The notes: generated from the letters alone by a model not told the origin. Shown: positions 46,427 through 55,530, counted from the stretch's first letter. The stretch is DNA of 64,000 bases from REEB95 sp963810055 (GCA_963810055.1 CAWEME010000008.1:1-64000), one strand, 5' to 3'. Numbers and translations are program-made.

Positions 46427-47738
46427 CTTTTTTTGATCCTGTAGCGATGGGTTTTAGCACCAGGATGGCGCGGAAGTCGTTCACATTCGTGCGGGTCGGG
46501 CCTGTCACGATAAGGTCATCGAGCGCATCGAACGCGCCCCAGGCGTCGTTTGCGGCCAGCTTGGCCTTGAGATCGACCCCCAGCTTGGCCGCGCGCGCCA
46601 GGCTTCCGGGGCCGCAGATCGCGCCGGCATTGTCCTCGCTGCCGTCGATGCCGTCGGTGTCGCAGGCGATGGCGTGGATTTGCGGATGCGCCTTGAGGTC
46701 GAGCACGAGCGCCAGCAGGAATTCGGCGTTTCGTCCGCCGCGCCCGTTGCCCTTGACCGTCACCGTGGTCTCGCCGCCCGACAGCAGCACGGCGGGGAGA
46801 TTGGGCGCCTTGCCGCCGACGCGGAAATGTCCCTGGGCCAAGGCCCGGGCCATGCCGGCATGGACCAACGCCACCTCGCGCGCCTCGCCCTCGATGGCGT
46901 CGCCGAGGATGATCGGCGTTATGCCGCGTTGGCTTGCGAATTTTGCCGCGGCTTCGAGCGATAGCTGCGGCGTGGCGATGAGGCGGTAACGCGCGCGCGC
47001 CAGGCGCGGATCGCCCGGCTTCGGGGTTTCATCTTCGGATTGGCCGAGCCGCGCGGCCACCCTTGGCGGCGGCGCGATCGCGTATTTGGCCAGGATGGCG
47101 CGGGCCTCGGCAAATGTGGAAGGATCGGGAACGGTCGGGCCCGAGCCGATCACGGCGGGATCGTCGCCCGGCACGTCGGAGATGGCGAGCGTTTCCACGC
47201 GCGCCGGGAACGCTGCCGCGGCCAAGCGCCCGCCCTTGATGGCGGAGAGATGTTTCCGGACGCAATTGATCTCGGCGATGGTGGCGCCGCAGGTCAACAG
47301 CGCGCGGGTGACCGCGCGTTTATCGTCGAGCGAGACGCCGTCGGCCGGCAAGGCGAGCAGCGCGGACGCCCCGCCCGACATCAGGCACAGCACCAGATCG
47401 TCCGGCGAAAGGTTCCGGACGCTGTCCAGGATGCGCGCAGCCGCTTTTTGTCCGGCCGCGTCGGGCACCGGATGGCTCGCCTCCACCACCTCGATGCGCT
47501 TCAGCGGCAAGCCGTGGCCGTAACGCGTCACCACGAGGCCCGAAAGCGGGGCGCGCCAATTCGCCTCGACCGCCCGCGCCATCGCCGCCGCCGCCTTGCC
47601 CGCGCCCACCACCAGGGTGCGGCCCCGGGGCGGCTTGGGCAGGAAATGCTCCAAGACGCGCCCGGCATCGGCCGCCTCGAGCGCGGCGTCGAGGAGACCG
47701 CGCAGCAACTCGCGGGGCCGGATAGGGCGGGACTTCAC
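46362..47738 (-). CDS. gckA: Glycerate 2-kinase (GckA/TtuD, MOFRL family)
   Basis: 458 aa. Features are VVGAGKAAAAMARAVE, VEASHPVPD, LCLMSGGASALL, INCVRKHLSAIKGGRLA and ISDVPGDDPAVIGSGPTVPD, then the C-terminal MOFRL domain with LLSGGETTVTVKGNGRGGRN and ACDTDGIDGSEDNAGA. The enzyme makes 2-phosphoglycerate from D-glycerate, joining glyoxylate metabolism (glcDEF is nearby) to lower glycolysis. The last 21 residues are basic and overlap the pyk start; the conserved domain ends before the overlap. Confidence 0.9.
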   Translation of the reverse strand: MKSRPIRPRELLRGLLDAALEAADAGRVLEHFLPKPPRGRTLVVGAGKAAAAMARAVEANWRAPLSGLVVTRYGHGLPLKRIEVVEASHPVPDAAGQKAAARILDSVRNLSPDDLVLCLMSGGASALLALPADGVSLDDKRAVTRALLTCGATIAEINCVRKHLSAIKGGRLAAAAFPARVETLAISDVPGDDPAVIGSGPTVPDPSTFAEARAILAKYAIAPPPRVAARLGQSEDETPKPGDPRLARARYRLIATPQLSLEAAAKFASQRGITPIILGDAIEGEAREVALVHAGMARALAQGHFRVGGKAPNLPAVLLSGGETTVTVKGNGRGGRNAEFLLALVLDLKAHPQIHAIACDTDGIDGSEDNAGAICGPGSLARAAKLGVDLKAKLAANDAWGAFDALDDLIVTGPTRTNVNDFRAILVLKPIATGSKKDATPKKRQDRRHARAGQRHAR

Positions 47739-47772
47739 CTTGGGTCTTTAACCTCTCGCGCGACGGGATAGG

Positions 47773-48612
47773 ATGGAGACTCGTTTGGTCTCAACTCCGC
47801 TCGATCAGCGCCCTTCCATGCCCGAAACCGCTCCTTTCCTCGCCCGCGGCGAGAAACCCGCTTTCGAGCAATCGCCGGGCCGGAACGGCGCCCGCGTTCT
47901 GCTGGTTTGCGATCACGCCAGCAAGCAGGTGCCGCGGAGCTTGAACCGGCTCGGTCTCGACGACAAGGATCTGTCGCAGCATATCGGCTGGGATATCGGC
48001 GCCGGCGCCGTCACCCGAAATCTCGCGCAAGCCCTCCGCCTGCCGGCGCTGTTGTGCGGCTATTCGCGGCTGGTGATCGATTGCAACCGCGATCCGGACG
48101 ATCCGACCTCGATCCCGCAAAAAAGCGACGGCGTCGCCGTTCCCGGCAATCGCGATCTCGACGCCGCCGCGCGCCTGGCGCGGCGCCGGCATCTCTTCGA
48201 GCCTTATCACGCGGCGATCGCCGCCTGGATCGCGGCGTCGCTCGGAAGCGGGGTTTTCCCCGCGCTGATCGGCGTGCACAGTTTCACGCCGAGCATGAAC
48301 GGCAATGCCCGGCCCTGGCATGTCGGCGTGTTGTGGGATACCGACGGGCGGATCGCCTTGCCGCTGCTGGCCGCGCTCGGCGGTGAGGCGGGGCTGAACG
48401 TCGGCGACAACCAGCCCTATTCGGCGCGGCAGCCGGCGGGATACACCATGCGGCACCACGCCTCGAATCGCGGCCTGCCTCATGTCGCCCTCGAGATCCG
48501 TCAGGATCTGATCGCCGAGGATGCGGGCGCGCGGGAATGGGCCGGGCTTCTGGCCAGGGTCTTGCGGCCGATCCTGGAAGACGATTCGATTTATCGCCCC
48601 TGGCAAAAATGA
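47773..48612 (+). CDS. N-formylglutamate amidohydrolase family protein (paralogue 2)
   Basis: 279 aa from the ATG at 47773 (a second ATG at 47818 fits as well). VLLVCDHASKQVPRSLNRLG supplies the metal histidine; DIGAGAVTRNLA, LVIDCNRDPDDP and GVHSFTP follow. It is the short branch often seen next to DUF1244 and GapR in alphaproteobacteria, exactly as here. Whether it really acts on formylglutamate is unproven. It shares little with paralogue 1 at 27007. Confidence 0.82.
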   Translation: METRLVSTPLDQRPSMPETAPFLARGEKPAFEQSPGRNGARVLLVCDHASKQVPRSLNRLGLDDKDLSQHIGWDIGAGAVTRNLAQALRLPALLCGYSRLVIDCNRDPDDPTSIPQKSDGVAVPGNRDLDAAARLARRRHLFEPYHAAIAAWIAASLGSGVFPALIGVHSFTPSMNGNARPWHVGVLWDTDGRIALPLLAALGGEAGLNVGDNQPYSARQPAGYTMRHHASNRGLPHVALEIRQDLIAEDAGAREWAGLLARVLRPILEDDSIYRPWQK

Positions 48613-48659
48613 CGCCGCCGCCCCACAATGGAAACCTGCCCTCGAAGGGAGATGTCCCG

Positions 48660-48953
48660 ATGGACGACCGCACGCGCATCGAACTCGAAGCCGCCGCTTT
48701 CCGCACGCTGGTTGCACACCTGCGGGAAAGAACCGACGTGCAGAACATCGACATGATGAATTTGGCCGGTTTTTGCCGCAATTGCCTGTCGCGCTGGTAT
48801 CGCGAAGCGGCCGAGAAAAAGGGCGTGAAGCTCTCCGATCCCGAGGCGCGCCAGATCGTCTATGGCATGCCCTATGAGGAATGGAAGGCGAAGTACCAGA
48901 AAGAGGCGACGCCCGGGCAGAAGGCCAAGTCGGCCACGGCCCACAAGCACTAG
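48660..48953 (+). CDS. DUF1244 family protein
   Basis: 97 aa. The family core RTLVAHLRERTDVQNIDMMN, NLAGFCRNCLSRWYREAA and YGMPYEEWKAKYQ is complete; two cysteines (FCRNC) are conserved. The structure is a small helical bundle, with no known function. The start at 48660 has GGGAGA upstream. It is followed by gapR after 26 bases, a gene order conserved in alphaproteobacteria. Confidence 0.88.
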   Translation: MDDRTRIELEAAAFRTLVAHLRERTDVQNIDMMNLAGFCRNCLSRWYREAAEKKGVKLSDPEARQIVYGMPYEEWKAKYQKEATPGQKAKSATAHKH

Positions 48954-48979
48954 AAACAACGTCGAAGAAGGGGGAATTC

Positions 48980-49252
48980 ATGCCGGATGTCGGCGGCATC
49001 GCCGGAGACCGCCTGCGGTCTTTCATCGAGCGAATCGAGCGGTTGGAAGAGGAAAAACGCGCCCTCGGCGAGGATATCAAGGAGGTCTATTCCGAGGCCA
49101 AAAGCGCCGGATTCGACCTGCCGACCATGCGGCAGATCATTCGCATCCGCAAAATGGACCAGGACGACCGGGACGAGAAACAGGCGCTTCTTGACACCTA
49201 TATGACTGCGTTGGACATGCGGGAATCGGGGCGAAAACGAGCTACCGGCTAG
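48980..49252 (+). CDS. gapR: GapR family (DUF2312) nucleoid-associated protein
   Basis: 90 aa from the ATG at 48980 (AAGGGGG ribosome site). DRLRSFIERIERLEEEKRAL and DIKEVYSEAKSAGFDLPTMR are the signature of the family, with a long N-terminal coiled coil for tetramerisation. In Caulobacter GapR clamps overtwisted DNA ahead of moving polymerases and stimulates topoisomerases. Essential or nearly so there. Confidence 0.92.
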   Translation: MPDVGGIAGDRLRSFIERIERLEEEKRALGEDIKEVYSEAKSAGFDLPTMRQIIRIRKMDQDDRDEKQALLDTYMTALDMRESGRKRATG

Positions 49253-49449
49253 ATTTAGCCTGTGGATAAATTCCCCGTCATACCTGTTGCCCATTCACCA
49301 CAATGGAAAACTGGCTTTGGATTCGCTGCATATTGGCCTCTTCCAAAGCAGGGCGACGGGGATATAATTTTGGCTCAAATAGGGGCGAGGGATCGCACCC
49401 TTGGACCGGTTTTGCGCGATATTCACAAATAGCGGGGGAGTCCCAGGCG

Positions 49450-50266
49450 ATGAAAAAAATTCTGATGTCACTCGCGGTAGCGATCACCATGTTGTTCGCC
49501 GCCGGCGGGCAGGCCAAGGCTAGCTATCTCGACGGCGTGCTGACCTGCAACCAAACCGGTCCCGGCGTGACCTATGTCCTGTTCTCCCGTATGCCGGTCA
49601 GCTGCAGCTTTGCCGGCGTCGGCACCCCGCAGACCTACAGCGGCACCATGGGCATCCTGCTCGGTGTTGACCTCGAATATGCCCAGAAGAGGGCCATGGC
49701 TTACTGGGTGATCGGCGGCGCCAGCGCGTCGCCTGCCCTGATCGGCAACTATGTCGGCGTCAAAGGCTCGGCGACCTTGCTCGCCGGTCCGGCGGTTCAA
49801 GCCGGTCTGGCCGGCGTCGGCAACGGCATCGAGTTGGTTCCGGTGGGTCTCGGCGTGCAGGAGGTCGGCCTCGGCGCGACCGCCGGCCTCGCCTATCTGC
49901 AATTGACCAATGCTGGCCCGATGCCGGCGGCGATGGCGCAGACCTTCGTCGTCTATTTCAACTTCAATAAGTCGGACCTGACCGCGGACGGGCAGAAGGT
50001 GATCGAGCAACGCCGTCGCCTATTACAAGAAGACCGGCGCGCTCAGGGTCGCGGTCGCCGGCTACACCGACACCTCCGGCACGGCGGCCTACAACATGGG
50101 CCTGTCGCATCGCCGCGCCGACACCGTGCGCGCCGCGTTGATCAAGGGCGGCGTACCGGCCGCCAAGATCAGCACCGCTTGGTACGGCAAGACCAACCTC
50201 GCCGTGCCGACGCCCGATGGCGTGAAAGAGCCGCGCAACCGGCGCGCCACGATCGCCATCCAGTAA
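49450..50266 (+). CDS. DUF992 domain fused to an OmpA-like peptidoglycan-binding domain (one frameshift)
   Basis: About 271 aa. Signal peptide: MKKILMSLAVAITMLFAAGG, cut near residue 24. Residues 25-150 match DUF992 (YLDGVLTCNQTGPG, SRMPVSCSF, YSGTMGILLGVDLEY, GNYVGVKGSATL). An OmpA domain follows: FVVYFNFNKSDLTADGQKVIE, then, in the next frame, VAVAGYTDTSGTAAYNMGLS, RRADTV and EPRNRRATIAI, containing the diaminopimelate-binding D and R. The frame breaks at one extra C (50011), which reading GAGCAAGCC instead would heal. An outer-membrane or periplasmic anchor role is likely. Confidence 0.8.
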
Positions 50267-50295
50267 ACCGGCGTTTCGCATAGGCTTCGACCATA

Positions 50296-50327
50296 CGGCC
50301 CGGGCGCAAGCCCGGGCCGCTTTCTTT
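50296..50327 (+). terminator. Rho-independent terminator after the OmpA-type gene
   Basis: CGGCCCGGGC, loop GCAA, GCCCGGGCCG, then CTTTCTTT. A perfect ten-base G/C stem. Confidence 0.88.
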
Positions 50328-50401
50328 GGCGCCGGGTTCCGTGGCAGACTTGGGATGCCGGGCGGAAGCAGCGCCGGCGAAATTCAGGCCCGGGGAAGTT
50401 C

Positions 50402-51799
50402 ATGGCCTTGGCACAGCATCGCCGCAAGGCGCTACCGAGTGATTTGAACGCGGCGTTGAAGGCGCGCTTCGGCGAGCGATTCTCCACATCGCTGGCGGTG
50501 CGCGAGCATCACGGCAAGGACGCCTCCTATCATCCCAACATGCCGCCCGATGCGGTGGTGTTCGCCGAGACCACCGCGGAGGTGGCCGAGGCGGTGAAGC
50601 TCTGCGCCGCCGCCAAGGTGCCGGTCATCCCCTTCGGCACCGGAACCGGGCTCGAGGGCAACATCGCCGCGCTTGAAGGCGGCGTCACCATCGATCTCTC
50701 GCGCATGAACCGGATCCTGCGGGTTTCGGCCGAGGATCTCGACTGCACGGTCGAGGCCGGCGTCACCCGCAAGCAATTGAACCAGCATCTGCGCGACACC
50801 GGGCTGTTCTTCCCGATCGATCCGGGCGCGGACGCCTCGCTCGGCGGCATGGCGGCGACGCGCGCCTCGGGCACCAACGCCGTGCGCTACGGCACCATGC
50901 GCGAGAACGTGCTGTCGCTGACCGTGGTGCTGGCCGACGGCCGGATCATCCGGACATCGCGCCGCGCGCGGAAATCGGCCGCGGGCTATGACCTGACCCG
51001 GCTGTTCGTCGGCTCCGAGGGGACGCTGGGCGTGATCACCGAAGTGACCCTCAGGCTCTACGGCATACCCGAGGCGATCCGCGCCGCCAGTTGCGCCTTT
51101 CCCGACGTCGATGCCGCGGTCGAGACGGTGGTGGCGACCATCCAGGCCGGCGTGCCGGTGGCGCGCATCGAATTGATCGACGCGCTGACCATGGACGCGG
51201 TCAACCGCTATTCCAAGCTCGACCACAAGGTGGCGCCGACCCTGATGTTCGAATTCCACGGCACCGAGCGCGGCGTCGAGGAGCAGGTCGGACAAGTGCG
51301 CGACTTCGCCTCCGAGCATGGCGGCAGCGAGTTTCGCTGGACCGCCGGTCACGAGGAGCGCAACCGGATGTGGCAGGCGCGTCACGACGCCTATTTCGCC
51401 ATGCTCGCCCTGCGGCCCGGCTGCGAGGGCTGGGCCACCGACGTGTGCGTGCCGATCTCGAAGCTGCCGCAATGCATAGCCGAGACCGAGCGGGATGTGG
51501 CCCAATCCGGTCTGCTGGCGCCGATCGTCGGCCACGCCGGCGACGGCAATTTCCACCTCGTCTTCCTGCTCGATCCCAAGAACCCGGCGGAATTCGAGCA
51601 GGCGAAGCAGGTCAATGCCCGCATGGTGGCGCGCGCCATCGCCATGGACGGCACCTGCACCGGCGAGCACGGGGTCGGCTACGGCAAGACCGAATTCCTG
51701 ATCGCCGAACACGGCGAGGCGCTGTCGGTGATGCGGGCGGTGAAGCGCGCGCTCGACCCCGACGGCATCATGAACCCGGGCAAGATCCTGCGCAGCTAG
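50402..51799 (+). CDS. FAD-binding oxidase, D-lactate dehydrogenase (cytochrome) type
   Basis: 465 aa. VPVIPFGTGTGLEGNIAAL is the FAD pyrophosphate loop; DPGADASLGGMAATRASGTN and FVGSEGTLGVITEVTLRLYG continue the PCMH domain. The C-terminal domain has ERNRMWQARHDAYFA, VGHAGDGNFHLVFLLD and GEHGVGYGK. It is closest to the D-lactate dehydrogenase/Dld2 branch and lacks the GlcE/F partners that glcD has at 39 kb. It oxidises D-lactate or another D-2-hydroxyacid. Confidence 0.87.
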   Translation: MALAQHRRKALPSDLNAALKARFGERFSTSLAVREHHGKDASYHPNMPPDAVVFAETTAEVAEAVKLCAAAKVPVIPFGTGTGLEGNIAALEGGVTIDLSRMNRILRVSAEDLDCTVEAGVTRKQLNQHLRDTGLFFPIDPGADASLGGMAATRASGTNAVRYGTMRENVLSLTVVLADGRIIRTSRRARKSAAGYDLTRLFVGSEGTLGVITEVTLRLYGIPEAIRAASCAFPDVDAAVETVVATIQAGVPVARIELIDALTMDAVNRYSKLDHKVAPTLMFEFHGTERGVEEQVGQVRDFASEHGGSEFRWTAGHEERNRMWQARHDAYFAMLALRPGCEGWATDVCVPISKLPQCIAETERDVAQSGLLAPIVGHAGDGNFHLVFLLDPKNPAEFEQAKQVNARMVARAIAMDGTCTGEHGVGYGKTEFLIAEHGEALSVMRAVKRALDPDGIMNPGKILRS

Positions 51800-51969
51800 T
51801 CGAGTTTCTTGCCGTCGAGATCCCGGCCGGTTTTCCGGGCTTCGCCGCGATCCTTGTCGCGTTCGGCCTTGGGGCGGCCGAAGGCGACGCGGTTTTCCGC
51901 CGCCTGTTTACGCTCTTCCGCGCGCTTTCGCGCCTTGCGGAAACGGTTGAGATTGACCGGCTCAGCCAT
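51796..51969 (-). CDS. DUF4169 family protein
   Basis: 57 aa, highly charged: the start MAEPVNLNRFRKARKRAEER and the VAFGRPKAERD segment are the family core. It is mostly one basic helix. The function is unknown. The ATG overlaps the ribbon-helix-helix gene end by 8 bases and its stop overlaps, tail to tail, the oxidase stop. DUF4169 genes commonly accompany fumarase and ribbon-helix-helix genes in this class. Confidence 0.85.
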   Translation of the reverse strand: MAEPVNLNRFRKARKRAEERKQAAENRVAFGRPKAERDKDRGEARKTGRDLDGKKLD

Positions 51970-52189
51970 GCGATCCCAGCTCGCCGCTGCGGTAGCAATC
52001 GCGGATGAAGAGGCGGAGCGCGCTCGACAGATTGCCGCCGCGGCCGGCGTCGATCCCGCTCACCAGCGCGTTGAGCGAAAGCCCGCGCTTTTTCGCCAGG
52101 GTCCGCAGATCGCGCCAGAATGGCTCCTCCAGCGTCAGGCTGGTGGCGTGGCCGGATATCCGGATCGAGCGCTTGCGCGGTTCGGTCAT
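51962..52189 (-). CDS. Ribbon-helix-helix domain protein (RHH_4)
   Basis: 75 aa from the ATG at 52189. RKRSIRISGHATSLTLEEPFW provides the beta strand for DNA contact and WRDLRTLAKKRGLSLNALV the first helix; ALRLFIRDCYR ends the domain. Such small dimers bind DNA as repressors. Coupled to DUF4169 by an 8-base overlap. No operator is evident nearby. Confidence 0.85.
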   Translation of the reverse strand: MTEPRKRSIRISGHATSLTLEEPFWRDLRTLAKKRGLSLNALVSGIDAGRGGNLSSALRLFIRDCYRSGELGSHG

Positions 52190-52255
52190 CGTCGCGGAAT
52201 CCACCCCTTCGTCGAAAGCCGCGGGACTCGCCAAGCCGAAATTCTTCGCCGGCGC

Positions 52256-52729
52256 CTAGTGGTGGCGCTGCTGGGCGAGATCGGCGAACCGGGTGCGTTG
52301 TTCGGGCGACAGCGCCGCCAGGAAGGTCATCAGCGCCGCGGTAGTGTCCTTTTGCGCGGCGCGGCGGTTCTCGCCGGCCTGCTCGATCAGGCTGGATATC
52401 TTGTCCTGGTCGGGTTGCGGTTTCGCCAGCTCGTTCCATATCGCTTCGACGACCGGCCGGTTCTGGTCGCGCAACTGGCGCAGACGGTCGCGGAAGGCAT
52501 GGTCGAATTGATCGAAGGCGGCGAGCTGGTCGCCGGTCAGGTTGGTGTCCTTGGCGATCCGCTCGAAGCGTTCGACCACCGGCAGCGGCGGGTGCGGATG
52601 ATGCATGGTCCGGGTCCAGATCAGCCCGGCGACGAAGAAGACGTTGAGCGTGAGCGACAGCGCCAATACCACGAGGCCGGCCCGTCCGCGCCCGCCGGCG
52701 GGACGGCCAGAAGGATCGATGCCGGTCAC
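52256..52729 (-). CDS. ZraP/CpxP-like periplasmic (heavy-metal resistance) protein
   Basis: 157 aa. One N-terminal membrane anchor (AGLVVLALSLTLNVFFVAGLI, residues 17-37), then HHPHPP and a long helical domain with LTGDQLAAFDQFDHAFR and SPEQRTRFADLAQQRHH. These LTxxQ-like repeats belong to the Spy/CpxP/ZraP group of periplasmic metal or stress sensors. Its ATG overlaps the anti-sigma stop (ATGA). With sigma and anti-sigma upstream, it may be the periplasmic input of that system. Confidence 0.78.
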   Translation of the reverse strand: MTGIDPSGRPAGGRGRAGLVVLALSLTLNVFFVAGLIWTRTMHHPHPPLPVVERFERIAKDTNLTGDQLAAFDQFDHAFRDRLRQLRDQNRPVVEAIWNELAKPQPDQDKISSLIEQAGENRRAAQKDTTAALMTFLAALSPEQRTRFADLAQQRHH

Positions 52730-53262
52730 GAGTTCGAATCCTCGCTGCTAAGGAAGCCCGCGGGCTGGTCGAACAGGTCGGGGGCGGAGGATTCGACGCC
52801 CGACTGCGCGAAATTGCCGTAGGTGTCGCTGCCGAGCGCGAAGCCGACCAGGCCGGTGACGACCAGGCTCGCCGCAATGGCGAAGCGCGACACGGTCATG
52901 CGCCAGCCCGCCGTTGGCGCCGGAGCGGGACGGAAGGGCACGACGCGCCGATCGAAGGCCTGCGCCGCCCGGGGAGCCACGAGAGCGGCGGCCCGGGCGA
53001 TCATGGCCTCGGACGCCACCGGCGCCGTCGCCTGCACCGCGGCCCGCGCCGCCAGGATGTCGCCGATGATCTCGGGCTTGGCGGCGAGGAAGCTTTCGAC
53101 CGCTTCCGCGGCCTTTGTCCCCAGCCGGCCCTCGGCATAGGCGGCCATGGTCAAGGGATCGCCTAAATCCCTGACCTTCAATCCGGATTTCCGTTCGAGC
53201 GCGCGGAATCGCCGCCACAGCGCGGCTTCCTCGGCACGGTTATCATCCCCCGATTCAGTCAT
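52726..53262 (-). CDS. Probable anti-sigma factor, single membrane span
   Basis: 178 aa. A cytoplasmic part of about 125 residues is rich in alanine and arginine; one membrane helix (FAIAASLVVTGLVGFALGS, about 130-148) and a short acidic tail follow. It lies 53 bases downstream of an ECF sigma gene and is coupled to a periplasmic ZraP-like gene, the usual position of anti-sigma factors. No zinc HxxxCxxC motif is present, so it is not of the ZAS type. The call rests mostly on context. Confidence 0.65.
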   Translation of the reverse strand: MTESGDDNRAEEAALWRRFRALERKSGLKVRDLGDPLTMAAYAEGRLGTKAAEAVESFLAAKPEIIGDILAARAAVQATAPVASEAMIARAAALVAPRAAQAFDRRVVPFRPAPAPTAGWRMTVSRFAIAASLVVTGLVGFALGSDTYGNFAQSGVESSAPDLFDQPAGFLSSEDSNS

Positions 53263-53315
53263 AGGTCATCTCCGCTTCCCTAATTTAGGCATAAAACCCC
53301 TTATCCATCCCCGTT

Positions 53316-53906
53316 TCAGCCGGTTTTATCTCCCACCGCCTTGCCGGTGTCGTCGATGGCGAAATGGCTCCTGAGCTTGAGCATGGCCTTGTGGTGGGTG
53401 CTGCGCACCGTCTGGGGATCGACCCCCAGGGACTTGGCCACTTCGGTCACGTCCATGTCGCGCTCGTACAGCATGGTCAGCACCAGCTTCTGGCGCGGCG
53501 ACAGCAGCTCGTCCGGCAGCTTGATGTGCTCATGCGTCGGCGGGCTGACCGCCAGCGCCAATTCGGGCACCGCCTCATAGGGCGTGGTCTGGGGCAGGCG
53601 GCGGCGCAGCACGTCGCGCGCGGTCGAACGCGCCACGATTGTGAGCCAGGTCGAAAGCCCGGCGCGCGTCGCGTCATAGGTCTTCAACAGCCGGAAGCCG
53701 TCCTTGCACAGGCGCAGGAAGACCTCCTGCACCAGATCGTCGATATCGGCGCCGTCGCGCGCCTGGCTGCGCACGGCGGAGAGAATCAGCCCGGCATAGC
53801 GCCGCGCGAAGGCGTCCCACGGCGCCTTTTCGCCCCGGATCAGGGCCGCGAGGTCGATGGTCTCTGCCACGCGCTTCCTTGTTCTTGTCCTTGGTGCCGG
53901 TCGCAA
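53316..53906 (-). CDS. ECF-type RNA polymerase sigma factor
   Basis: 196 aa from the ATG at 53906; a GTG at 53870 (VAETIDLAALI) is an alternative. Region 2: WDAFARRYAGLILSAVRSQA and IDDLVQEVFLRLCKDGFRLL, the core-binding and -10 reading helices. Region 4: LPDELLSPRQKLVLTMLYERDMDVTEVAKSLGVDPQTVRSTHHKA, a helix-turn-helix for the -35. Ten bases after fumA on the same strand, so it may be expressed with it. Sigma, anti-sigma and ZraP-like genes make a signalling unit. Confidence 0.88.
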   Translation of the reverse strand: MRPAPRTRTRKRVAETIDLAALIRGEKAPWDAFARRYAGLILSAVRSQARDGADIDDLVQEVFLRLCKDGFRLLKTYDATRAGLSTWLTIVARSTARDVLRRRLPQTTPYEAVPELALAVSPPTHEHIKLPDELLSPRQKLVLTMLYERDMDVTEVAKSLGVDPQTVRSTHHKAMLKLRSHFAIDDTGKAVGDKTG

Positions 53907-53916
53907 TATCCGCGCT

Positions 53917-55530
53917 TCAAACGAGCTTGGCGAAGAAGTCGTTGCCCTTGTCGTCGATGACGATGAAGGCGGGGAAATCCACCACCTCGATCCGCCACAC
54001 CGCTTCCATGCCGAGTTCGGGATATTCCACCACCTCGACCCGTTTGATGCAATCCCGCGCCAAGCGCGCCGCCGGGCCGCCGACCGAGCCCAGGTAGAAG
54101 CCGCCGTATTTCTTGCAGGCCTCGCGCACCTCCGCGCCGCGATTGCCCTTGGCCAGGGTCACGAAGCTGCCGCCCGCCGCCATGAACTGATCGACATAGG
54201 CGTCCATGCGTCCCGCCGTGGTCGGGCCGAAGGAGCCCGAGGCGTAGCCCTTCGGGGTCTTGGCCGGGCCGGCATAATAGATCGGGTGGTCCTTGACGTA
54301 TTGCGGCAGGCCTTGGCCGCTGTCGAGCCGGTCCTTGAGCTTGGCATGGGCGATATCGCGCGCGACGATGAGCGTGCCGTTGAGCGCAAGCCGCGTCTTG
54401 ATCGGGTATCGCGACAAAAGCTTGCGGATTTCCGGCATCGGCTGCTTGAGGTCGATGCGGACGACGTCGCCGCCCAGTTTCTCCTCGTCGATCTCGGGCA
54501 GGTACTGCGCCGGGTTGGTCTCGAGCTGCTCCAGGAACACGCCGTCGCGCGAAATCTTGCCCAGGACCTGCCGGTCGGCGGAACAGGAGACGCCGAGGCC
54601 GATGGGCACGCTCGCCCCGTGCCGGGGAAGCCGGATCACGCGCACGTCGTGGCAGAAATACTTGCCGCCGAATTGCGCGCCGATGCCCATGCCGCGCGTG
54701 AGATTCAACACCTCCTGCTCGAGATCGCGGTCGCGATAGGCCTGGCCGAACTTGTTGCCCTTGGCCGGCAGGGTGTCGAGATAGCGGCAGGAGGCGAGCT
54801 TCACGGTCTTGAGGTTCAGCTCGGCCGAGGTGCCGCCGATGACGATCGCCAGGTGATAGGGCGGGCAGGCGGCGGTGCCGAGGGTCTTGATCTTCTCGTC
54901 CAGGAACTTGATCAGCGGTTCCGGGCTCAGCACCGCCCGGGTCTGCTGATAGAGGAAGCTTTTATTGGCCGAGCCGCCGCCCTTGGCGACGAACAGGAAA
55001 TGGTATTCGTCGCCCTCGTCGGCATAGAGATCGATCTGCGCCGGCAGATTGTCGCCGGTGTTGACCTCGTCATACATGGAAAGCGGCGCCACCTGGCTGT
55101 AGCGCAGATTGGTCTCGACGAAAGTGCGGCGGATGCCGGCCGAAAGCGCGGCGGCGTCATTGCCGCCGGTCCAGACGCGCTGGCCCTTCTTGCCCATGAC
55201 GATGGCAGTGCCGGTGTCCTGGCACATCGGCAGCACCTTGCCGGCGGCGATATTGGCGTTCTTCAGGAGATCGAAGGCCACGAACTTGTCGTTGGCCGAG
55301 GCCTCGGGGTCGTCGAGGATGGCGCGCAGCTGCTTCAGATGGCCGGGGCGCAGCAGATGGGCGCAATCGATGAAGGCCTGGTGCGCCAGCTCGGTCAGCG
55401 CCTTGGGATCGACCGTGAGCATGGTCTGGCCGGCGAAATCGCCGGTGCCGACATAATCCGAGGTGAGCTTGCGGTAGGGCGCGTCGTCCTCGCCCAGCGG
55501 AAACAGCTCGTGAAAATCGCTCTCGGCCAT
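53917..55530 (-). CDS. fumA: Fumarate hydratase, class I (4Fe-4S)
   Basis: About 537 aa from the ATG at 55530; an upstream ATG at 55593 adds an unlikely leader. Cluster cysteines are visible in MCQDTGTAIV, CPPYHLAIVIGG and GVSCSADRQV. The C-terminal beta domain contains RDIAHAKLKDRLD, YYAGPAKTPKGYASGSFGPTTAGRMD and GGFYLGSVGGPAA. It turns fumarate to malate; the cluster makes it sensitive to oxygen damage and iron shortage. Gene order fumA next to sspB is conserved in alphaproteobacteria. Confidence 0.94.
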   Translation of the reverse strand: MAESDFHELFPLGEDDAPYRKLTSDYVGTGDFAGQTMLTVDPKALTELAHQAFIDCAHLLRPGHLKQLRAILDDPEASANDKFVAFDLLKNANIAAGKVLPMCQDTGTAIVMGKKGQRVWTGGNDAAALSAGIRRTFVETNLRYSQVAPLSMYDEVNTGDNLPAQIDLYADEGDEYHFLFVAKGGGSANKSFLYQQTRAVLSPEPLIKFLDEKIKTLGTAACPPYHLAIVIGGTSAELNLKTVKLASCRYLDTLPAKGNKFGQAYRDRDLEQEVLNLTRGMGIGAQFGGKYFCHDVRVIRLPRHGASVPIGLGVSCSADRQVLGKISRDGVFLEQLETNPAQYLPEIDEEKLGGDVVRIDLKQPMPEIRKLLSRYPIKTRLALNGTLIVARDIAHAKLKDRLDSGQGLPQYVKDHPIYYAGPAKTPKGYASGSFGPTTAGRMDAYVDQFMAAGGSFVTLAKGNRGAEVREACKKYGGFYLGSVGGPAARLARDCIKRVEVVEYPELGMEAVWRIEVVDFPAFIVIDDKGNDFFAKLV

